Shown here: one piece after another, positions 19,934 to 28,893 of the stretch
Layout of the letters: every line of letters starts with the position of its first letter
Numbering within the stretch: position 1 is the first letter of the stretch
Source of the DNA: Mangrovibacterium lignilyticum
Lineage (GTDB): Bacteria > Bacteroidota > Bacteroidia > Bacteroidales > Prolixibacteraceae
Length of the DNA stretch: 64,000 nt
Direction of reading: 5' to 3'
NCBI RefSeq assembly: GCF_010882175.1
Contig: NZ_WKLH01000005.1
Coordinates: 234,585 to 298,584 of the forward strand
Position numbers and translations under genes: made by a program
The notes under the pieces: model-generated
The model's database searches: none
What the model saw: the letters and a program-made list of their open reading frames with translations, nothing else
What the model was told of the DNA's origin: nothing

Positions 19934-20394
19934 GTTTGCTTGAGAACAATTTCGTTTGCCAGTGTATTGAACCAATAAAGCCGAACACGGAGTCCGGCAG
20001 TTCCGCTAAAATTCCTAGGCAAAACCGATGGCAGCAAACTCAAAGATACCAATGGCCTGATCAAAGGTCAGATCCAAATCGATTTCGACCAGTTGGAGAT
20101 TTTTTTAAACTGATTTTTTCCAGAAGATAGGATCCTTAGATTTAGGATCGAAACACAGCAAATTGGAATCCGCCTCCCCCAATTATCCCGGCATTCTTTG
20201 AATGCATTCAAACCGAAATCATGGAGCATTTAACTTTTCTTAGGTTTGAGTTGTTTTGAGTAGAAAGGATATTGTTCTATCTTTAGCTTTCAATGCGGAA
20301 ATGAGCGTTTACCCATTTCCAGTGCGCTTTGGAAGCACTAAAATGGTTTCATTAATTTATAGGGCTATGGGGGCCCCGATTTTCTTGGGAGGAA
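19934..20394. other. 461-bp spacer without a recognised gene
   Basis: No credible gene: short ORFs here lack recognisable composition. GATCCT/AGGATC forms a small inverted repeat near 20130-20148, and TATCTTTA near 20278 is a seven-of-eight match to a -7 box that could serve the S41 protease gene. Confidence 0.4.
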
Positions 20395-20400
20395 ATGAAA

Positions 20401-22017
20401 ATGAATAGGAGTTGGAGAATTAAATTTATTGTAAGCACGCTGTTTGCAGCACTTATTTTGTGGGGCGGCCCAACAGTGCAATCGCAGGATGTGCAGTCGA
20501 ATATGATCAAATTCGGGCGGTTGCTTCGATTGGTCGATAGTTACTATGTCGACTCAACAAATGTTGATAAACTGACCGAAGAAGCCATTGTGGATATCCT
20601 GTCGAAGCTGGATCCGCATTCAGTATACATTTCAAAAGAAGAAGTTGAAAAGATGAATGAACCACTTGTCGGAAGTTTTGAAGGCATCGGTATTTCATTC
20701 AATATTTTGCGCGATACGCTCATGGTGGTCACGACCATTCCCGGCGGGCCGTCGGAGAAAGTTGGTCTCATGCCCGGCGACCGGATCCTGTTTGTTGACG
20801 GTAAACCGATTGGCGGAATCGGACTACAAAACAGCGATGTGATGGACATGCTGCGAGGCGACAAAGGTACCAAAGTTAAGTTGCAGATTCAGCGTAACCG
20901 TGGACCCGAGCTGTTGGATTTTACCATTGTTCGCGATAAAATTCCGCTGTATAGTTTAGATGCTTCATATATGTTGAACGACAATACCGGGTACATCAAA
21001 ATAAACCGTTTTGCAGCGACAACCGGCGACGAGTTTGATAAAGCTTTTGCTGAATTAAAAGAATCGAATAAGCTCCAAAACCTGGTGCTCGACTTGCGCG
21101 GTAACGGTGGTGGCTACCTGAAAGAAGCCATTCGGCTGGCCGACCAGTTTTTGGAATCGGACGAGTTAATCGTATACACTGAAGGAACGCACGACCGGCG
21201 CAAAGAATACAAATCGACCAGCGTTGGTGATTTCGAAAAAGGCCGTTTGGTGGTCCTGATTGATGAAGGATCTGCTTCGGCCAGCGAAATTGTAACAGGA
21301 GCCATTCAGGATTGGGATCGCGGGTTGGTCATTGGCCGTCGCTCGTTCGGAAAAGGGCTGGTGCAACAACCTTTCCCCTTAACCGATGGATCGGTTGTTC
21401 GCTTAACCACGGCCCATTATTATACGCCCAGCGGCCGGTGTATTCAAAAACCATACGACGAAGGTGTGACTGCATACCGTCAAGACTATTTGAATCGCTT
21501 CGAGAGCGGAGAACTGTTTTCGAAAGACAGTATTCACTTCGACAAAAGCCAGGTTTTTTCAACCATCAACAACAAACGAACAGTGTATGCCGGCGGTGGT
21601 ATCATGCCCGATATCTTCGTTCCTTTGGACACGACCTCCAACTTTTCGTTCTATAACCAATTGGTTCGACGGAATATCCTGAATTCATCCATACTGACTT
21701 ATTTGGATGGCAATCGGGAAGAGATTAAGAAAAACTATCCTGAGTTTTCGGCTTATAGCAAGGATTTCGCAATTAACGATGAGTTTGTTGAACAAGTAAT
21801 TGCTGAGGCAACCAAGGAAAAAATTGACGGTGATGAAGAGAGTATCGCTTTTGCCCGCCCGCTCATTAAACGACTTGGAAAAGCTATGATTGCACGCGAT
21901 ATTTATGGCACCAATTATTATTTTCAGGTGATTAACAAGGACGAGGACATCATAAAAAAAGCAATAGAAGTTTTGGAAGATGCTTCTAAATACGACGATA
22001 TTCTGGCAGATAATTAA
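20401..22017 (+). CDS. Exported S41 carboxy-terminal processing protease
   Basis: A 538-residue periplasmic protease that cleaves C-terminal tails or damaged proteins. A signal peptide (FIVSTLFAALILWGG region, residues 8-25) is followed by an N-terminal helical domain, a PDZ domain (about 85-165; SEKVGLMPGDRILFVDGKPI) and the S41 catalytic core with nucleophile Ser in DEGSASASEIVTGA and Lys in RSFGKGLVQQPF. The GGGAGG at 20386-20392 sits 8 bp before the ATG at 20401, so that start is preferred over the in-frame ATG at 20395. It is followed 3 bp later by pnuC, suggesting readthrough. Confidence 0.92.
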   Translation: MNRSWRIKFIVSTLFAALILWGGPTVQSQDVQSNMIKFGRLLRLVDSYYVDSTNVDKLTEEAIVDILSKLDPHSVYISKEEVEKMNEPLVGSFEGIGISFNILRDTLMVVTTIPGGPSEKVGLMPGDRILFVDGKPIGGIGLQNSDVMDMLRGDKGTKVKLQIQRNRGPELLDFTIVRDKIPLYSLDASYMLNDNTGYIKINRFAATTGDEFDKAFAELKESNKLQNLVLDLRGNGGGYLKEAIRLADQFLESDELIVYTEGTHDRRKEYKSTSVGDFEKGRLVVLIDEGSASASEIVTGAIQDWDRGLVIGRRSFGKGLVQQPFPLTDGSVVRLTTAHYYTPSGRCIQKPYDEGVTAYRQDYLNRFESGELFSKDSIHFDKSQVFSTINNKRTVYAGGGIMPDIFVPLDTTSNFSFYNQLVRRNILNSSILTYLDGNREEIKKNYPEFSAYSKDFAINDEFVEQVIAEATKEKIDGDEESIAFARPLIKRLGKAMIARDIYGTNYYFQVINKDEDIIKKAIEVLEDASKYDDILADN

Positions 22018-22020
22018 ACG

Positions 22021-22632
22021 ATGATTGATTCTATTTTAAGTTGGCTGATTGCCAATTGGGTTGAAGTTTCCGGGACCGTTTTAGGTCTTATTTATATCTT
22101 TCTTTCGATCAAACAAAACATTTATACATGGCCGGTGGGATTACTCGCATCGGCTTTGTATGTCTATGTGTTTTTTGTTGCCAAGTTTTATGCCGATATG
22201 GCCTTGCAGGTTTATTATGTGCTGGTTAGTTTGTATGGCTGGTATTTTTGGTTGAAAGGGAATGCAGCCAGCGATTCGCAATTACACGTAAGCTCAACTC
22301 CTCGAAAAATATGGCTTTGGCTGATTTTTGCCAGCGTTGTATTTTTCATGTTGATCGAGTTTGTACTCAAAAATTATACTGATTCACCGGTTCCGGTGGG
22401 CGACGCTTTAACAACCTCCTTAAGCTTGGTCGCTACCTGGATGCTTGCCCGAAAATACCTGGAACATTGGTTGATTTGGATTTTTGTAGACTTTTTCTCA
22501 GCGGCATTGTATGCTATAAAGGGATTATGGCCAACGGTTGTTTTATTTTTAGTTTATACAGCCATGGCGCTTGTCGGCTACATGAAATGGCGAAATGAAT
22601 TGAAGGTCCTGCAAATTCAATCGATCAAATAG
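22021..22632 (+). CDS. pnuC: Nicotinamide riboside transporter PnuC-like
   Basis: A 203-residue inner-membrane protein with about seven hydrophobic segments and the PnuC pattern (WVEVSGTVLGLIYIFLSIK near the start, YYVLVSLYGWYFWL with the substrate-binding aromatic cluster, and LEHWLIWIFVDFFSAALYA late). PnuC carriers move nicotinamide riboside by facilitated diffusion; related PnuT carriers move thiamine. The next gene, 5 bp downstream, is an NadR-type kinase, which supports nicotinamide riboside rather than thiamine as the substrate. Confidence 0.9.
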   Translation: MIDSILSWLIANWVEVSGTVLGLIYIFLSIKQNIYTWPVGLLASALYVYVFFVAKFYADMALQVYYVLVSLYGWYFWLKGNAASDSQLHVSSTPRKIWLWLIFASVVFFMLIEFVLKNYTDSPVPVGDALTTSLSLVATWMLARKYLEHWLIWIFVDFFSAALYAIKGLWPTVVLFLVYTAMALVGYMKWRNELKVLQIQSIK

Positions 22633-22637
22633 CACCG

Positions 22638-23156
22638 ATGAAAAAACTAATCGTTCTAACAGGGCCGGAGTCTACCGCCAAAAGCACACTTTCCAAACAG
22701 TTGGCGAATCATTTTGGAGGAAGAGATTTCCCGGAATTCGCGCGAAATTACCTGTCCGGAAAAACCGGTGAATACGGTTATGAAGATGTCGAAGCTATTA
22801 CACGGGGGCAACTGGCCCAATACGATGAAGCAATGGCTGATAAGGCCGAATACCAGTTTTTTGATACCTGGCTGATTGTCACAAAGGTTTGGTTCGACTG
22901 GGTGTATAAGCGACAACCGCTATGGCTCGAACCCGCTATTACGGACCATCCCGTCAATTTGTATTTGTTGTGTAAACCCGATATTCCCTGGGAACCGGAT
23001 CCGCTTCGAGAAAACGGGGGAGAAGTGCGCAGTAAGCTTTACGACATTTATAAACAGGAATTTCAAAAGCGAAATCTGTCTTTTCTCGAAATAGGAGGTG
23101 AGGGTGATGATCGCTTAAAAAATGCGATTGATGCGATAAATAACTTCCGTTTTTAG
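22638..23156 (+). CDS. NadR-like nicotinamide riboside kinase / AAA ATPase
   Basis: A 172-residue cytoplasmic P-loop protein similar to the C-terminal ribosylnicotinamide kinase domain of NadR. The P-loop is LTGPESTAKSTLSKQL, followed by FPEFARNYLSG, the Walker B-like segment FFDTWLIVTKVWFDWVY and DIPWEPDPLRENG, all conserved in this family. It would phosphorylate and so trap nicotinamide riboside entering through PnuC. It lacks the nucleotidyltransferase domain of full-length NadR, so another enzyme must adenylate NMN. Confidence 0.87.
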   Translation: MKKLIVLTGPESTAKSTLSKQLANHFGGRDFPEFARNYLSGKTGEYGYEDVEAITRGQLAQYDEAMADKAEYQFFDTWLIVTKVWFDWVYKRQPLWLEPAITDHPVNLYLLCKPDIPWEPDPLRENGGEVRSKLYDIYKQEFQKRNLSFLEIGGEGDDRLKNAIDAINNFRF

Positions 23157-23216
23157 CTTTTTGCACGATCGAATATTTGCTTATCAAGGGGAAAAAGATG
23201 ACTTTTGTTAGGAGTG

Positions 23217-23246
23217 CCGGAGTTTTTTAGTTCAGCTAAACTCCGG
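23217..23246. promoter_or_regulatory. Strong hairpin ahead of cysteine synthase
   Basis: CCGGAGTTT (23217-23225) pairs perfectly with AAACTCCGG (23238-23246). An alternative fold pairs TTTAG with CTAAA inside it. No T-run follows on either strand, so it is not an obvious intrinsic terminator; it lies 35 bp before the cysteine synthase ATG and may be a leader structure or operator. Confidence 0.5.
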
Positions 23247-23281
23247 ACAATTGAATCTAAAATCATTTCAATTTTATTATT

Positions 23282-24220
23282 ATGAAAATTGCATCTGACG
23301 TATTACAGCTTATTGGGAATACACCATTGGTCAAATTGAACAAGATGGCAGAAGGTTGTTGTGCTCACGTGTATCTCAAGTTGGAATCACAAAATCCAGG
23401 AGGATCGGTTAAGGATCGCCTTTCGATTGCGATGATCACTGCCGCCGAAGAGCAAAAGTTGATTAATCAGGATACGGTAATCATTGAGCCGACAAGTGGA
23501 AATACCGGAATTGGGTTGGCGGTGGTCTGTGCTGTTCGGGGTTATAAGCTTAAAATTGTAATGCCTGAAAGCGTATCAGTTGAAAGACGGATGTTGTTGA
23601 ATGCATATGGAGCCGAGCTTGTTTTGACAACCGCAAAAGGCGGCATGAAGGAGGCTATAGGCAAAGCAAATGAGCTGGCAGCTGAGAACGAGAATTCGTT
23701 TATCCCTATGCAGTTTGAAAATCCGGCTAATGTTGAAATGCACCGCAGAACAACGGCTCAGGAAATTTGGAATGATACAGACGGAAAAGTTGATTTGTTT
23801 GTGGCCGGAGCCGGAACAGGTGGTACAATTACAGGTGTGTCTGAAGCTTTGAAAGAATTGAAGCCATCGGTTTACACGATCGTTGTGGAACCGGCTTTTT
23901 CAGCAATTCTTTCCGGCAATCCACCGGGACCTCATAAGATACAGGGAATTGGCCCCGGATTTATTCCAGGAGTGCTTAACACACAATCATATGATGAAGT
24001 CTTTCCGGTCGAAGACCAGGTCGCTTTTGAGACGGCACGCCAACTGGCAAAGCAGGAAGGTGTGTTATGTGGAATATCTTCAGGAGCAAATGTGTACGCT
24101 GCGCTTCAAATAGCTAAGCGAGAGGAAAACCGGGATAAGCATCTGGTTGTTATTATTTGCGACACAGGAGAAAGATATTTAAGTACAACCTTATTTAACG
24201 ACGAAACAAATGCAATCTGA
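23282..24220 (+). CDS. cysK: Cysteine synthase (O-acetylserine sulfhydrylase)
   Basis: A 312-residue PLP enzyme that makes cysteine from O-acetylserine and sulfide. The PLP lysine is in NPGGSVKDRLSIAM, the substrate loop is EPTSGNTGIGLAV, the phosphate-binding loop is GAGTGGTITGV, and the PLP-nitrogen serine is in GISSGANVYAAL. The last codons overlap the serine acetyltransferase gene by 11 bp, so translation is coupled. The two products commonly form the cysteine synthase complex. CysM is not excluded from sequence alone. Confidence 0.94.
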   Translation: MKIASDVLQLIGNTPLVKLNKMAEGCCAHVYLKLESQNPGGSVKDRLSIAMITAAEEQKLINQDTVIIEPTSGNTGIGLAVVCAVRGYKLKIVMPESVSVERRMLLNAYGAELVLTTAKGGMKEAIGKANELAAENENSFIPMQFENPANVEMHRRTTAQEIWNDTDGKVDLFVAGAGTGGTITGVSEALKELKPSVYTIVVEPAFSAILSGNPPGPHKIQGIGPGFIPGVLNTQSYDEVFPVEDQVAFETARQLAKQEGVLCGISSGANVYAALQIAKREENRDKHLVVIICDTGERYLSTTLFNDETNAI

Positions 24221-25139
24221 TAATTCTATTTTAGCTAAAATAAACCAAACAGTGGAGTTGTTGGCCGACGCTAATTCATACAACTCAGTTTGCCGCGAAC
24301 ATCGTTTGGGAGAACCGGTTCCATCTTCAGAGAAGCTGGGAAACATCGTCAACATGGTTCGGGAAATTCTGTTCCCCGGATTCTTCGGAAATACAAGTCT
24401 TCGACCCAATACTGTGCGTCACTATATGGGCGTGTATCTGGACGAACTTTTCACCTTGTTATGCGAGCAAATTATGGCTGGTTTGTGCTTCGAATGCGAG
24501 AATCGCGAAAAGGTAGATTTTAAAGAACAGGAACATCATGCCCGTAGTTTGGCGGCTGATTTTATCGCCTTTTTACCTGAAATTCGTCGCATTTTAGTAA
24601 CCGACGTTGAAGCCGCATTTGTAGGTGACCCGGCAGCAAAAAGCCGCGGTGAGGTTATTTATTGTTATCCGGCTGTTCGGGCTATTTCGAACTACCGGAT
24701 TGCACACCGGCTGATGCAACTGGGTGTTCCGCTCATTCCGCGGATCATAGCTGAGATGGCGCATTCTGAAACAGGTATTGACATTCACCCCAAAGCCGAA
24801 ATTGGTGAATCGTTTACGATTGACCATGGAACGGGGGTTGTAATTGGTTCGACTTGTATTATTGGTAAAAATGTTAAGCTTTATCAAGGGGTAACGCTCG
24901 GGGCCAAGAGCTTCCCGTTAGACGAACATGGCAATCCGATTAAAGGCGTGCCGCGTCATCCAATAGTGGAAGATAATGTGATTATTTATGCCCAGGCAAC
25001 CATCCTCGGACGTATTCGCATTGGGCGCGATTCGGTGATTGGTGGTAACGTTTGGGTAACCAATAATGTCGCACCAAATTCAAAAGTTCTTCAATTTAAA
25101 GCTCGCGAATCATCATTTAGAGACGGTGCGGGAATATAA
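24210..25139 (+). CDS. cysE: Serine O-acetyltransferase
   Basis: A 309-residue enzyme that acetylates serine with acetyl-CoA, the first step of cysteine synthesis. A helical N-terminal domain (about 1-170) precedes a left-handed beta-helix of hexapeptide repeats (DIHPKAEIGESFTIDHGTGV, then VIGSTCIIGKNVKLYQGVTLG). Catalytic His/Asp are in the IDHGTGVVIG and HPIVEDNVIIY areas. The C-terminal tail is short and ends DGAGI; a terminal Ile is what docks into the cysteine synthase active site, so this end supports complex formation. It is longer than E. coli CysE, as in the Bacteroidota/EpsC-type branch. Confidence 0.92.
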   Translation: MQSDNSILAKINQTVELLADANSYNSVCREHRLGEPVPSSEKLGNIVNMVREILFPGFFGNTSLRPNTVRHYMGVYLDELFTLLCEQIMAGLCFECENREKVDFKEQEHHARSLAADFIAFLPEIRRILVTDVEAAFVGDPAAKSRGEVIYCYPAVRAISNYRIAHRLMQLGVPLIPRIIAEMAHSETGIDIHPKAEIGESFTIDHGTGVVIGSTCIIGKNVKLYQGVTLGAKSFPLDEHGNPIKGVPRHPIVEDNVIIYAQATILGRIRIGRDSVIGGNVWVTNNVAPNSKVLQFKARESSFRDGAGI

Positions 25140-25153
25140 CTTATAACAAAATA

Positions 25154-26287
25154 ATGATTGAAACTTATCAGTTGGTTGCTACAACTTACGCTGGGCTTGA
25201 AGAAGTATTGGCTCAAGAGTTGTTCAACCTGCAGGCAGATGATGTTCAGCCCGCTCGCCGGGCTGTTTATTTTACCGGAGATCTGGGAATGATTTACCGG
25301 GCTAATTATTCGTTGCGAACAGCATTGAAGGTGTTGGTGAATATTCGCGACTTTAAAATATTGAAGGTTGACGATTTGTATCACCAGGCCCTGAAAATTA
25401 AATGGGAAGAGTATTTTGATTCCGATAAAACCTTTGCGGTTCAAAGCGTTGTTTTTAGCGATCTGTTTCAGAATTCGATGTTTGCATCATTGAAATTGAA
25501 GGATGCGATTGTTGATCGTTTTCGCAAGGCGGGACAAAATCGCCCATCAGTTGACACCCGTAATCCACAGGTTGTCGTGAATTTGCATATTGCGAATAAT
25601 GCCTGTACGATTTCGTTGGACAGCAGTGGTGAATCACTTCACAAGCGTGGCTACCGAACCGGCCGTCATGAAGCACCAATCAGTGAAGTGCTGGCTGCAG
25701 GAATGCTAAAATTGGCCGGTTGGGATGGCTCTGAGTCCCTGACCGATCCGATGTGTGGTTCCGGTACAATTGTGATTGAAGCTGCTATGTTGGCTAAAAA
25801 TATCCTTCCCGGAGAAGTCGGACGAGCTTATTCATTTCAACATTGGAAGAATTTTTCGACAAAGCTATATGAACAAGTTACGGACTTGAAAGACCATAAG
25901 GAAGTCGACTTCAAAATTTACGGATCTGATATTGACCGGCGAAATGTAGATGTTGCAGCCAAGCATGCAGAGAAGGCAGATGTCGATGATATTATTAGTC
26001 TTAAGGTTATCGACTTTAAAGCCTTGGATAAAAAGGCAGATTCTGATTTTCTGATCTTTAATCCTCCCTATGGGGAAAGGCTCCAATCCGGTGATGAAGC
26101 TTTGTACAATATGATCGGTGAGAAATTGAAACATGGTTTTCAAAATTCTATTGCCTGGATTATATCGACAAACGAATGTTTAAAATCCTTGGGATTGAAG
26201 CCAGCTAAAAAGATTCCATTGTATAATGGTTCTTTGTCTTGCAGTTTCAGGAAATACGAATTGTATCGCGGTTCAAAGAAAAATTAG
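25154..26287 (+). CDS. THUMP-domain RNA methyltransferase (RlmL N-terminal-like)
   Basis: A 377-residue SAM-dependent enzyme similar to the 23S rRNA m2G2445 methyltransferase half of RlmL (YcbY). The N-terminal ferredoxin-like and THUMP domains (about 1-160) bind RNA, then the Rossmann methyltransferase follows, with DPMCGSGTIVIEAAML as the SAM motif and FNPPYGERL as the catalytic NPPY motif. The RlmK half is absent, as in many Bacteroidota. It begins 14 bp after the acetyltransferase gene and ends at a strong terminator, so it may be the last gene of that transcript. Confidence 0.9.
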   Translation: MIETYQLVATTYAGLEEVLAQELFNLQADDVQPARRAVYFTGDLGMIYRANYSLRTALKVLVNIRDFKILKVDDLYHQALKIKWEEYFDSDKTFAVQSVVFSDLFQNSMFASLKLKDAIVDRFRKAGQNRPSVDTRNPQVVVNLHIANNACTISLDSSGESLHKRGYRTGRHEAPISEVLAAGMLKLAGWDGSESLTDPMCGSGTIVIEAAMLAKNILPGEVGRAYSFQHWKNFSTKLYEQVTDLKDHKEVDFKIYGSDIDRRNVDVAAKHAEKADVDDIISLKVIDFKALDKKADSDFLIFNPPYGERLQSGDEALYNMIGEKLKHGFQNSIAWIISTNECLKSLGLKPAKKIPLYNGSLSCSFRKYELYRGSKKN

Positions 26288-26344
26288 GATTGCTTTATTG
26301 AGTTGTCCCCAAAGCAGGAGGACAACATTGAATCATATTAAATG

Positions 26345-26376
26345 AAGCCGTTCAGGAATGCCTGAGCGGCTTTTTC
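26345..26376 (+). terminator. Terminator after the RNA methyltransferase
   Basis: 12-bp stem AAGCCGTTCAGG (26345-26356) with CCTGAGCGGCTT (26361-26372; one G-U pair), AATG loop, then TTTTT. A second hairpin (GTTGTCC/GGACAAC, 26301-26325) lies just before it. Confidence 0.9.
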
Positions 26377-26888
26377 ATTGTCAGATATCAGCTTAAGGAT
26401 GATCAGTTTCGTCGAATTTTCTGTCGTTGGATTGTGATAGCAGACTTATTGGTTGCCTGGTTTTAGATGGTGTACTCAATCTTCTTAAAGCGATTGATTT
26501 CAGTTAAGCATCTGTATATTATTTATGGCCAAAGAGCAGAGAGAACCAATTCCCCAGATTCGTTTGTAAGCAGCTGATGTTCCGTTGATGTATCCTGCTA
26601 TACTACCTGGTCGATTATGGGATTCGTTCGTTTCGGTTTCGGAATGTCATAAACAAAGCAAGCCCGGAAACCGAGCTTGCTTATAGCCATTATTTTGAAA
26701 ACTTTTATTTGCAAAAGGAAGGGTATTCGAAATTATTTTGTTTGAACAGAACGGATAATTAGGAATCTAATTTTGAATACCGGGTGATTTTTTGCGTAAC
26801 TAACGTTGGATAATTTGAACTAAGGAACTAAGGATTTGTCAGTATTAACGCTTAAATCTTTATTTGCTAATGTATCTTGAAATTTCTT
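26377..26888. other. 512-bp spacer; contains one hairpin, no gene seen
   Basis: The spacer between two convergent genes has no credible ORF. Its one clear element is the hairpin at 26656-26682, listed separately. Confidence 0.5.
26656..26682 (-). terminator. Probable terminator of the anti-sigma gene
   Basis: AAGCAAGC (26656-26663) pairs with GCTTGCTT (26675-26682), and CGG/CCG extends the stem inside around an AAA loop. On the minus strand the hairpin is followed by TTTGTTTATG, a modest T-run. It is 207 bp after the stop of the minus-strand gene, so assignment to that gene is tentative. Confidence 0.5.
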
Positions 26889-28427
26889 TTATTCTATATC
26901 TGTTATTTTGCGAAGTACTGCTGATGCTTTTTCACTGTAGTAACCATTGTTTTCAGCAATCCTTTGTAGTTGTTTAAATGCTTTTCTTCTGTTATCATTC
27001 TGAAGGTAGCATAAGGCGGTGTACCATTCAGCTTGTTCCATGAAGAGGTTATTCTTTGCTTTAATTACTTCATTATAAGATGATATTGCTTGGTTGAATT
27101 CGCCTAGTCCCTGGTAAGACATACCTTGGTAGAAATTACCAACCGGGTTGCTTGAATCTGACTGCAATACTTCATTGAATAGTTGTACCGCTTCAGCGTA
27201 ATTTGCTTCGTTATACTTGTGTAGTGCAATACTTATTTTGCTATCCAGATTACTGTTATTCGACCGGAAGATACCTGTTGCTTCGTAAGGCCTGAAGAAT
27301 TCACTATAAAGTTCTCGTTCATTAGCTACTTGATGCCTGCTCAAAAGACTTGTAATACTTATCAACAGTATCAGTGAGGCAGCAATCGTTGCAACAGCAA
27401 TCCGTGAATTCGGGATTCGTGCGATGAAAGATCTTTCTTTGCGTTTTTCCTTGATGATATCTTTGCTGATTCGGTCAAGTTTGTCTCGCAGACCCATCAC
27501 ATCTTTTTCTTCCAGGGCAGAATCAATCTCCTTAAAGAGTTCAAGTTCTGCAACTAAATCCGGATTGTTTGAAAGTTCTGACTCGAATGAGGCCAATTCG
27601 TCTTCAGAAAGCTCCATGTTCAGGAACTGATCAATTTCCTCAACTTTTCGTGATGTGGACGCTTCGGTCTGTTGGATAGAAGCCAGGTTAGCTCGTAGAT
27701 CCATAATGTCAGTTTCTCCAATGGCCTGATCAACTTCGCGGTATAATCCAATGTCGTGCATTAAACCTTCATTGACAGCTAGTTCATTTTCGAAATCTTT
27801 CAATAAGTCAGCATCTAATTCTTGATTAATGTACTGGTCAATTTTGTCTGAACTGAACTCGTGTGCTGGTAAATTAGTTGCGATTTGTTGCAGATTAGCT
27901 CGCAAATCAGCCACATCTTTCTCTGCCATTGCTACTTGTACTTCAGCAAAGATAGCTTCATCGAAAGGAGTAAGTTCAAATTCTTCGTCAGTGGAATTGC
28001 TTTCTTCAAGTTGTTCTTTGTAAAACTGATGAATGTTTTCTTTTTCAGCGATTTTATGCTGTGCCAGATGTAATTTGGGTAAGCTCTGACCAAAGTTGAT
28101 AATATCGTTGATATTGACCGGTGACTTGAATTCTTTGAAAGACGACAAATCTTCTGATAACTCGAAACTGTAACTTTCACTTTCAGCAACTATCAATTCG
28201 TCGAATTCTTCTTCAGACTCTTGATCCATAATGGCTTGCAAGTTGCTTCGTAATTCAGTTATGTCTGTTTCCTGAATGGCTGCTTCTATTGCCTGGTGAA
28301 GTTCCAGTTCTTCTTCAACCTCTGGGTTGATCGCCATTTCAGCATTGAATTCCCTTAACTCGTCGCCGGTCAACTCCTGGCTAAGGTACTTGTCAATGTA
28401 TTCGGTTATATTTGATTTGCGTATCAT
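26889..28427 (-). CDS. Transmembrane anti-sigma-like protein with repeated modules and TPRs
   Basis: A 512-residue protein. Residues 10-68, 195-253 and 264-321 are three clear copies of a 58-residue module: a helix like IDKYLSQELTGDELREF, an acidic helix, then an E-x-DI-x-LR-x-L end. A diverged fourth copy (about 108-185) keeps EKDVADLRANLQQI. The module resembles the cytoplasmic sigma-binding domain of Bacteroidota anti-sigma factors, without zinc ligands. A basic stretch and one membrane helix follow (about 342-362, IAVATIAASLILLISITSLL), then TPR-like repeats (396-510; ALHKYNEANYAEAVQLFNEVL), predicted periplasmic. The N-terminal half should therefore be cytoplasmic. Its neighbours are a double-glycine peptide gene, a TPR-CHAT protease and an ECF sigma factor. 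Anti-sigma function is an inference. Confidence 0.75.
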   Translation of the reverse strand: MIRKSNITEYIDKYLSQELTGDELREFNAEMAINPEVEEELELHQAIEAAIQETDITELRSNLQAIMDQESEEEFDELIVAESESYSFELSEDLSSFKEFKSPVNINDIINFGQSLPKLHLAQHKIAEKENIHQFYKEQLEESNSTDEEFELTPFDEAIFAEVQVAMAEKDVADLRANLQQIATNLPAHEFSSDKIDQYINQELDADLLKDFENELAVNEGLMHDIGLYREVDQAIGETDIMDLRANLASIQQTEASTSRKVEEIDQFLNMELSEDELASFESELSNNPDLVAELELFKEIDSALEEKDVMGLRDKLDRISKDIIKEKRKERSFIARIPNSRIAVATIAASLILLISITSLLSRHQVANERELYSEFFRPYEATGIFRSNNSNLDSKISIALHKYNEANYAEAVQLFNEVLQSDSSNPVGNFYQGMSYQGLGEFNQAISSYNEVIKAKNNLFMEQAEWYTALCYLQNDNRRKAFKQLQRIAENNGYYSEKASAVLRKITDIE

Positions 28428-28761
28428 CTTTCTTTAATTTTTCTTTTTTAAGCACACAAAGAACAATCTTAAATAGATTCGTGGAATTAATTATTGCTTT
28501 GTCAAACTATCAGTATGAATAATTATGATTCAAATGTCGAATAAATTTTGACAATAAATTCCAGCAAAATTCAGTAAATCTTAAGAGATGTGAGACAGTG
28601 ATAAAATTATCGTAATAAGTTTAGGCTGTTGTTATCTGAAGAATTTTTTTTTCACTTAGCTGAAATAATCAATTGCTTTGCTTTTAGAATAATTGATTGT
28701 CTGACAGATTTTTAGTGAATGTTCTTTTCGAACTTTAGCCTACGATAATAGCGGTTTTTTA
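28428..28761. other. 334-bp AT-rich spacer upstream of the anti-sigma gene
   Basis: No coding sequence and no TAnnTTTG box on the minus strand. The inverted repeat AATCAATT/AATTGATT near 28667-28702 lies 60-95 bp after the peptide gene on the minus strand and could weakly terminate it. The spacer must contain the promoter of the anti-sigma gene. Confidence 0.4.
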
Positions 28762-28893
28762 CTAGTCAAGGTCTTCAACGTAAAGATCCAAGTCTCTACT
28801 TATTCCACCTTTTACTGAGTTTAATTCTTCTTTAGTTAATACTTCGAATGAATCAAAAATGTTTTTTTCGTTGTTAGCAAATAAAGTTTTCAT
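28762..28893 (-). CDS. 43-residue peptide with double-glycine leader
   Basis: Minus-strand ATG at 28893, stop TAG at 28764-28762. The peptide starts MKTLFANNEKNIFDSFEVL, continues LTKEELNSVKGG, and ends with the core ISRDLDLYVEDLD. The F-x-x-L-x-x-EEL-x-x-V-x-GG pattern is the classic double-glycine leader of bacteriocins and other exported or ribosomally made peptides, normally cut after GG by C39-type peptidase transporters. The 13-residue core is very acidic (six Asp/Glu) and has no Cys, so thioether or disulfide crosslinks are not expected. It lies between the anti-sigma-like gene (same strand) and the divergent TPR-CHAT gene. No transporter or modification enzyme is in the window. It may be a signal, a toxin or a protease substrate. 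Confidence 0.7.
   Translation of the reverse strand: MKTLFANNEKNIFDSFEVLTKEELNSVKGGISRDLDLYVEDLD

Noticed and set aside
19915..20130. 71-codon ORF after guaA and a faint protein-like frame near 20040-20110
   Set aside because: The ORF starts inside the guaA terminator and neither frame has a start, family or continuation.
26377..26888. Small RNA or tRNA gene in the spacer
   Set aside because: No cloverleaf, no T-arm motif and no convincing promoter; only one hairpin is present.
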